Origin: Bacillota bacterium
GTDB taxonomy: Bacteria; Bacillota; Clostridia; Lachnospirales; Lachnospiraceae
Direction of reading: 5' to 3'
Assembly (NCBI GenBank): GCA_023435505.1
Contig: JAEYRR010000335.1
Location: 1-10,255 of the forward strand
DNA length: 10,255 nt
In this document: in pieces, positions 5,970 to 10,255 of the stretch
Layout of the letters: each line of letters opens with the position of its first letter
Numbering within the stretch: position 1 is the stretch's first letter
Position numbers and translations under genes: made by a program
The notes under the pieces: model-generated
The model's database searches: none
What the model saw: only the letters and a program-made list of their open reading frames with translations
Told to the model about the DNA's origin: nothing

Positions 5970-7082
5970 ATGAATACAATATCTCTTAGGACCAATCACA
6001 CCAATGATGTAACGGTCATTTCCAATATATTTATAGATAACTATATGCCAACTGCTAACGGTGCATATGTAAAAGTGTATTTATACTTACTCCGTTGCTT
6101 AAGTAACCATCTATATGACAATCTGAGTTTATCCACTATAGCAGATCGCCTAGAAGATACAGAAAAGGACATTCTCAGAGCAATCACTTACTGGGAAAAA
6201 GTCAATTTAATTACAGTTGCCAGAGATGAAAGAAACGTCATTACCAATATAACTTTTAATAGTCCTTCTTCACTGAATGAGGAATCCTTGGAGATGGATC
6301 TAGGCTCCGGAAACAACGCCGGCGTTGCTCTTCCTATTACTTCTGCGGATGTTGACAGTTTACCAACCAAATCTACCGGGGCTAGTCATTTTGACAAGCC
6401 TACGTATACCAAGGCACAGATTAGTGAATTGACCAAAGACAATAATGTAAAGCTTATTATGGGCGCAGTGGAAAGCTATATGCAACGCCCATTAAAGCCG
6501 ACAGATTTGCAGCTTATTTTATATCTATATGAGGGAGTTGGATTTACTTCTGACCTTATTATGTTTCTATATGAACACTGTATCTCCAATGGAAAGAAAA
6601 ACTCTAGCTACATTGAAGCAGTGGCTTTATCCTGGGCCAATGAAGGCATTGATACAGAGGAAAAGGCAAGGTTATATACCAATCAATACAACAAGACCTA
6701 TCAGGCCATCAGTAAATCCTTTGGTTTAAATCGTGCCTTAGGAGATATTGAGATTCAATTTATTACACGCTGGATTATGAAGTTCAGTATGCCATTGGAC
6801 CTTATTATTGAGGCTTGCAATCGAACACTTATGAAGGTTAACAAACCGGATTTTAAATATGCAGACAGAATATTGGAGAATTGGGCATCAAAGAAGGTAC
6901 GCTCACTAGCTGACGTGAAGAGATTAGATGAGGATTTTGCCAAGCAGATTCCTCATCAAAGAATTGCCAAACCGGGAGTAGTGAACAAAGCCCCAACCAA
7001 CAAATTTAATAATTTTACGCAACGTAATTACACAAAAGAAGATTTTCAGAAGATGGAACAGCTTTTATTAAAAAAACAATAG
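5970..7082 (+). CDS. DnaD/DnaB-like primosome protein (replication initiation)
   Basis: A 370-residue protein of the DnaB/DnaD family of Firmicute primosome proteins, which help load the replicative helicase at origins and restart sites. Residues about 20-95 look like the N-terminal winged-helix domain (FIDNYMPTANGAYVKVYLYLLRC). Two C-terminal DnaD-type helical domains follow. One is at about 155-235, ending in the signature YIEAVALSWANEGI (214-227); a second is at about 245-315, with YADRILENWASKKV (297-310). A low-complexity linker (100-145) and a basic tail with FNNFTQRNY (346-354) complete it. Having two such domains resembles Bacillus DnaB more than DnaD, but which of the two it replaces is uncertain, so no symbol is given. 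Two purine runs precede the ATG, GGAGG (5953-5957) and GTGAGG (5960-5965). It is the first gene of an operon with a dnaC-like gene 12 bases downstream, and it follows a DnaA-box cluster. Confidence 0.88.
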   Translation: MNTISLRTNHTNDVTVISNIFIDNYMPTANGAYVKVYLYLLRCLSNHLYDNLSLSTIADRLEDTEKDILRAITYWEKVNLITVARDERNVITNITFNSPSSLNEESLEMDLGSGNNAGVALPITSADVDSLPTKSTGASHFDKPTYTKAQISELTKDNNVKLIMGAVESYMQRPLKPTDLQLILYLYEGVGFTSDLIMFLYEHCISNGKKNSSYIEAVALSWANEGIDTEEKARLYTNQYNKTYQAISKSFGLNRALGDIEIQFITRWIMKFSMPLDLIIEACNRTLMKVNKPDFKYADRILENWASKKVRSLADVKRLDEDFAKQIPHQRIAKPGVVNKAPTNKFNNFTQRNYTKEDFQKMEQLLLKKQ

Positions 7083-7094
7083 GAGGACGTAGGA

Positions 7095-8090
7095 ATGGCC
7101 CTTACAAACTGGCAGTATAATGCCATACAAAGAGAATATGACAGTAGAAAATTAAATAACAAACATATTATGAAAAAGCGCCAGGAAAAGGCATATTCCC
7201 AAATTCCTGCTTTAAGACAGATTGAAGATGAATTGATCGACCAATCCATGGAAGCAGCCAGACTCGCCCTTAAGGGAGACTCTTCTGCTATTGATGTTCT
7301 GCGAAAGAAGAATATGGAACTTACTAATTGTAAGCTGGACCTACTAGTATCCAACGGGTTTCCAACAGATTATCTAGATCCTATATATACCTGCTCCCTT
7401 TGTAAAGATACCGGCTACGTTGGTCAAGAAAAATGCCAGTGCTTTAAGCAGGCCACAGTCGACCTTTTATATTCACAATCCACCATCCAAGACATTATAA
7501 AAGAAGAAAACTTTGATAACTTCTGCTACGATTTCTACTCAAAAGAGATGAGAAATCCTATTACAGGATTAACTCCTTATGAGAACATCTTAAGAGTTGT
7601 GACAATATGTAAGAATTTTATAAGCAAAGTACCGGGAGAATACCAAAATCTATTGATTTATGGTAACGCTGGTGTAGGTAAGACCTTTTTAGCCAACTCC
7701 ATTGCAAATGAGCTGCTTCACAAAGGAGTAACCGTTTTATATCTGACCTCCTATCAGCTATTTGAGCTATTGGAAAAGAATAGGTTTAGCAAAAACAGCG
7801 AACAATATAAACAGGTGACTTCTATGGAAGAGGATTTTATCTACCAATGTGATGTCTTTATTATTGACGATCTTGGCACAGAGTTAATCAACAGTTTTGT
7901 CACAAGCGAACTTTACAATTGTATAAATGAACGCCATCTGTTGAAAAAAAATACCATAATTTCCACAAATTTAACTCCTGATGAATTATCCGCAACTTAT
8001 AGCGAACGCATATCCTCACGAATTATGGGGGATTACTCATTTTTAAACATTTTTGGCGATGATATCCGCTTTACAAAGCACTTAAGATAA
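7095..8090 (+). CDS. dnaC: DnaC/DnaI-like AAA+ replicative helicase loader
   Basis: A 331-residue ATPase expected to load the DnaB-type replicative helicase onto single-stranded DNA with the primosome protein encoded just upstream. The N-terminal part (1-135) is charged and helical, then carries a Cys cluster C100-x2-C103-x10-C114-x-C116 that probably binds zinc, as in DnaI-type loaders. The AAA+ domain (about 160-331) shows Walker A GNAGVGKT (190-197), Walker B VFIIDDLG (254-261), a sensor-1 type STNLTP (290-295) and SERISSRI (303-310) with the likely arginine finger. The start is set by AGGAGG (7081-7086), which overlaps the stop of the previous gene, 8 bases before the ATG. IstB-type transposition ATPases share the AAA+ core, but no transposase is nearby and the DnaD-like partner argues for a helicase loader. 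The helicase gene itself is not in the window. Confidence 0.92.
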   Translation: MALTNWQYNAIQREYDSRKLNNKHIMKKRQEKAYSQIPALRQIEDELIDQSMEAARLALKGDSSAIDVLRKKNMELTNCKLDLLVSNGFPTDYLDPIYTCSLCKDTGYVGQEKCQCFKQATVDLLYSQSTIQDIIKEENFDNFCYDFYSKEMRNPITGLTPYENILRVVTICKNFISKVPGEYQNLLIYGNAGVGKTFLANSIANELLHKGVTVLYLTSYQLFELLEKNRFSKNSEQYKQVTSMEEDFIYQCDVFIIDDLGTELINSFVTSELYNCINERHLLKKNTIISTNLTPDELSATYSERISSRIMGDYSFLNIFGDDIRFTKHLR

Positions 8091-8123
8091 TTGAGAGATT
8101 GCGTTTTATGGCAGATTTTGTCC

Positions 8124-8152
8124 TTGACGAACTATAGGGATAATGGTATAAC
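8124..8152 (+). promoter_or_regulatory. Strong sigma-A promoter of prs, overlapped by a small inverted repeat
   Basis: TTGACG (8124-8129) and TATAAC (8147-8152) are 17 bases apart, each one base off consensus, and TG precedes the -10 at the extended position. Transcription would start near 8159, leaving a leader of about 118 bases that contains the long hairpin at 8179-8240. The -10 lies inside the inverted repeat ATGGT-ATA-ACCAT (8143-8155), which may be an operator. Confidence 0.7.
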
Positions 8153-8178
8153 CATGTATGGACATTGTTACCAATCAT

Positions 8179-8240
8179 ATGATATGGGTGTCAAAAACGC
8201 TGGACCAGATAGTTTCCAGAGCTTTTGACACCCATATCAT
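8179..8240. repeat. 62-base long hairpin in the prs leader
   Basis: ATGATATGGGTGTCAAAA (8179-8196) is an exact inverted copy of TTTTGACACCCATATCAT (8223-8240), an 18-bp perfect stem. Inside, CTGGA (8200-8204) pairs with TCCAG (8215-8219) across a small internal loop, leaving a 10-base loop. No T-run follows on either strand, so it is not a standard terminator. It may be a cis-regulatory RNA structure of prs, or a copy of a dispersed palindromic/MITE-like repeat. The right arm contains TTGACA (8225-8230). Confidence 0.8.
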
Positions 8241-8253
8241 CGAACAGCATATT
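8225..8253 (+). promoter_or_regulatory. Possible second, proximal prs promoter
   Basis: A perfect TTGACA (8225-8230) in the right arm of the hairpin is followed after 17 bases by CATATT (8248-8253; four of six matches to TATAAT). A start near 8260 would leave a leader of under 20 bases, just enough for the Shine-Dalgarno. Confidence 0.35.
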
Positions 8254-8276
8254 TTATAAAAATGGAGGATGCACTC

Positions 8277-9458
8277 ATGCCGCAACAAGATAACAATTTG
8301 GAAACGATTCCTATAGGCACCTTAGGAATTATTGCTCTTGAAAGTAGTCGCAAACTTGGGAACAAAGTAAACGATTATATTGTCAAATGGAGAAATGAAC
8401 GTCAAAGTGAACACTCTGGTAATATCGTATTTAAAGCTTATAAACGGGATTCCTATCTTCTTAACGCTTTTTGTCCTCGTTTTGGCACAGGTGAAGCCAA
8501 AGGACTAATCAAAGAATCTGTCAGAGGTTCTGATGTATACATTTTATTAGATGTATGTAACTACAGTCTGACTTATACAGTAAGCGGACATCTTAATCAC
8601 ATGTCTCCTGATGACCATTATCAGGATCTAAAACGTATCATAGCTGCTATCGGTGGTAAAGCAAGAAGAATCACTGTTATTATGCCTTTCCTCTATGAAG
8701 GCCGTCAGCATAAGCGTAGCTCCAGAGAATCCTTAGATTGTGCATTAGCATTACAAGAATTAACCAATATGGGTGTAGAGAGTATTATTACCTTTGATGC
8801 GCATGATCCAAGAGTACAGAACTCTATTCCATTAAAGAGTTTTGAAACAATTATGCCTACCTATCAGTTTATCAAAGCGCTTTTAAGAAATGTTCCTAAC
8901 CTTAAGATTGATGCTGATCATATGATGGTAATATCTCCGGATGAGGGTGCCATGGGAAGAGCAGTTTATTTTGGAAACGTTATGGGCGTAGATGTGGGTA
9001 TGTTTTACAAGCGCCGTGATTATACAACAATTGTGGATGGCCGTAATCCAATTATAGCTCACGAGTTCTTAGGTGCTGACCTTGCAGGCAAAGACGTCAT
9101 CATTGTAGATGATATGATTTCCTCCGGTGAAAGTATGTTAGATGTAGCTACAGAATTAAAAAGACGTAAAGCCGGTAGAATCTTTATTGCATCCACCTTT
9201 GGTCTCTTCACCAATGGTTTTGATAAATTTGACAAAGCTTATGAAAACGGTTTATTTGATAAAATTCTAACTACCAATTTGGTATATCAATCAGAAGAGC
9301 TTTTATCCAAGCCATACTATATCAGTGCTGATATGTCAAAATATATCGCATTATTAATTGATACATTGAATCATGATGCATCCATCAGTGAACTGTTAAG
9401 TCCAACAGAAAGGATTCAAAAACTATTGTCCAAATATGCCGAAAACGGTACTGTTTAA
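8277..9458 (+). CDS. prs: Ribose-phosphate pyrophosphokinase (PRPP synthase), long form
   Basis: Makes 5-phosphoribosyl 1-pyrophosphate from ribose 5-phosphate and ATP in the cytoplasm, feeding purine, pyrimidine, NAD, histidine and tryptophan synthesis. It is 393 residues from the chosen ATG, versus about 310-320 for the classical enzyme. Motifs are ESSRKLGNKV (22-31), EGRQHKRSSRES (141-152, in place of the classical RQDRK loop), FDAHDP (173-178, like the DLHA histidine region), YKRRDY (244-249) and the PRPP-binding loop VDDMISSGES (277-286). Extra length lies mainly in the N-terminal half and a C-terminal extension (about 365-393). An in-frame ATG at 8262 overlaps the Shine-Dalgarno GGAGG (8264-8268); that site is placed correctly for the ATG at 8277, so the shorter form is chosen. 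It has its own promoter and leader hairpin, and is closed by terminators. The enzyme assignment is good; kinetic or allosteric class is not readable. Confidence 0.92.
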   Translation: MPQQDNNLETIPIGTLGIIALESSRKLGNKVNDYIVKWRNERQSEHSGNIVFKAYKRDSYLLNAFCPRFGTGEAKGLIKESVRGSDVYILLDVCNYSLTYTVSGHLNHMSPDDHYQDLKRIIAAIGGKARRITVIMPFLYEGRQHKRSSRESLDCALALQELTNMGVESIITFDAHDPRVQNSIPLKSFETIMPTYQFIKALLRNVPNLKIDADHMMVISPDEGAMGRAVYFGNVMGVDVGMFYKRRDYTTIVDGRNPIIAHEFLGADLAGKDVIIVDDMISSGESMLDVATELKRRKAGRIFIASTFGLFTNGFDKFDKAYENGLFDKILTTNLVYQSEELLSKPYYISADMSKYIALLIDTLNHDASISELLSPTERIQKLLSKYAENGTV

Positions 9459-9468
9459 GATATTTCAT

Positions 9469-9496
9469 GAGAGGTCTTACGAAAGATGCTCTCTTT
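9469..9496 (+). terminator. Possible first hairpin terminator after prs
   Basis: GAGAG (9469-9473) pairs with CTCTC (9489-9493) and TCTT (9475-9478) with AAGA (9483-9486) around an ACGA loop; only three T follow. It lies 10 bases past the prs stop and directly before a much stronger terminator, so it may act as mRNA 3'-end structure. Confidence 0.4.
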
Positions 9497-9498
9497 AT

Positions 9499-9540
9499 AA
9501 AAGCCTCCCGGATGTTACTAACATCCAGGAGGCTTTTCTT
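9499..9540. terminator. Strong bidirectional terminator between prs and the EAL gene
   Basis: AAAAGCCTCC (9499-9508) pairs with GGAGGCTTTT (9528-9537), and GGATGTT (9510-9516) with AACATCC (9520-9526), with one C/A mismatch between and a three-base loop. T-tracts are present at the end of the stem on both strands. It serves the convergent prs and EAL-domain genes. Confidence 0.92.
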
Positions 9541-9546
9541 ATATGA

Positions 9547-10255
9547 TCAACCATTTGTTTTTAAGAACTCCACATACTCCTCACCTCTTATAGGCCTGGA
9601 ATAATAATAACCCTGTAGATAATCCACTCCTAAATCACATAATCTGTTCACTTGATCTATGGTTTCTACACCTTCCGCTACCATCTTTATATTCAAACGA
9701 TTAATCATGTCAATGACATTACTTAAGATAACACATGCTTTTTCCCCATTTTCTTCAAAACATGGCCAAATTAGACTTTTATCTAGTTTGATTAAATCGT
9801 ATTGGATCTCTGCTATCTTCGATAGATTAGAATATCCGGTTCCAAAATCATCCATAGAAAAGCTACATCCCATGTCGGTGAGTTTCTTCATGTTTTTAGC
9901 TAATAATTCTCCTGACTCCGTGGCCGTAGTCTCCGTTATTTCCAGATTTATAAAAGATGGAGAAATCCCATACTTTTTCATCACTTCATCTAACTGTTTT
10001 GGTAAATCAGAATCCATACATTGGACTGCTGACAAATTCACCTCAATATACTGGACACCCAACTTCTCTAATCCATTCTTTTGAATGAATTCACATACCT
10101 TATCAAAGATACAGGCTCCAAGATCCATCATCAGACCTTTTTCTTCTGCGATTGGAATAAATTCCTCAGGTGATACAAAACCCATATCGCCTGTATTGGT
10201 CAGCCGCACTAAAGCCTCTGCCGATAGGAACCTCTTGTGCTTTACAGAGTAGATT
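9547..10255 (-). CDS. EAL-domain cyclic-di-GMP phosphodiesterase, N-terminus outside the window
   Basis: The last 236 codons of a larger gene, open to the right edge with no start in view; a GTG at 10207-10209 is only an internal codon, since the frame upstream reads IYSVKHKRFLSAEALVRL and holds the EAL signature itself. The domain is nearly complete. Visible are EAL, FIPIAEEKG, the metal-binding VNLSA (Asn) and LEITET (Glu), DDFGTGYSNL (two acidic residues), IKLDKSLI (Lys), AEGVET (Glu) and LQGYYYSRPI (Gln). All residues usually needed for catalysis are kept, so hydrolysis of c-di-GMP to pGpG is likely, rather than a degenerate receptor role. A GGDEF, PAS, receiver or membrane sensor may lie upstream but cannot be seen. 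The gene is convergent with prs and shares its bidirectional terminator; it has no evident link to its neighbours. Confidence 0.9.
   Translation of the reverse strand, partial: IYSVKHKRFLSAEALVRLTNTGDMGFVSPEEFIPIAEEKGLMMDLGACIFDKVCEFIQKNGLEKLGVQYIEVNLSAVQCMDSDLPKQLDEVMKKYGISPSFINLEITETTATESGELLAKNMKKLTDMGCSFSMDDFGTGYSNLSKIAEIQYDLIKLDKSLIWPCFEENGEKACVILSNVIDMINRLNIKMVAEGVETIDQVNRLCDLGVDYLQGYYYSRPIRGEEYVEFLKTNG

Noticed and set aside
7095..8090. IstB-like transposition helper ATPase
   Set aside because: The AAA+ core is shared, but the Cys cluster, the DnaD-like partner and the lack of any transposase or terminal repeats favour a helicase loader.
8179..8240. Intrinsic terminator of the dnaD-dnaC operon
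   Set aside because: The stem is long and perfect but no T-run follows on the plus strand, and a strong prs promoter lies upstream of it.
10207..10209. GTG as the start of the EAL-domain protein
   Set aside because: The reading frame stays open to the window edge and encodes the conserved EAL motif upstream of this codon, so it is internal.

Overview
The window looks like chromosomal DNA of a low-GC Firmicute, most probably a clostridium of the Lachnospiraceae (cluster XIVa) type. The grounds are AT-rich intergenic DNA, purine-rich Shine-Dalgarno sequences, GTG starts, a SpoVG gene, a paired GlgC/GlgD ADP-glucose pyrophosphorylase, a DnaD-domain plus DnaC-like helicase-loader pair, and a long (~390 aa) PRPP synthetase. 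The assignment rests on protein style and gene order alone.

Left part (1-3998), all genes on the minus strand. In transcription order these are glgC and glgD (1-bp overlap, glycogen precursor synthesis), spoVG (small nucleic-acid-binding regulator) and a membrane-anchored transglutaminase-like protein. A good extended -10 promoter sits just before glgC. Hairpins separate glgD/spoVG and spoVG/transglutaminase, and the last gene is followed by a terminator and about 190 bases of AT-rich DNA with inverted repeats.

Middle and right part (4288-9458), plus strand. murC (cell-wall precursor ligase) ends in a strong terminator. The murC-dnaD gap carries a cluster of DnaA-box-like 9-mers around an AT-rich stretch. 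A palindrome-overlapped promoter then leads into a two-gene operon of a DnaD/DnaB-like primosome protein and a DnaC/DnaI-like AAA+ helicase loader. prs (PRPP synthase) follows with its own promoter and a 62-base near-perfect hairpin in its leader. A strong bidirectional terminator separates prs from a convergent EAL-domain (c-di-GMP phosphodiesterase) gene that runs off the right edge.

The genes are mostly housekeeping: glycogen, peptidoglycan, replication initiation and nucleotide precursors. No mobile element, CRISPR array, tRNA or rRNA is visible. The unusual material is intergenic: the DnaA-box cluster before a replication operon, the palindrome on that operon's start site, and the long prs leader hairpin.
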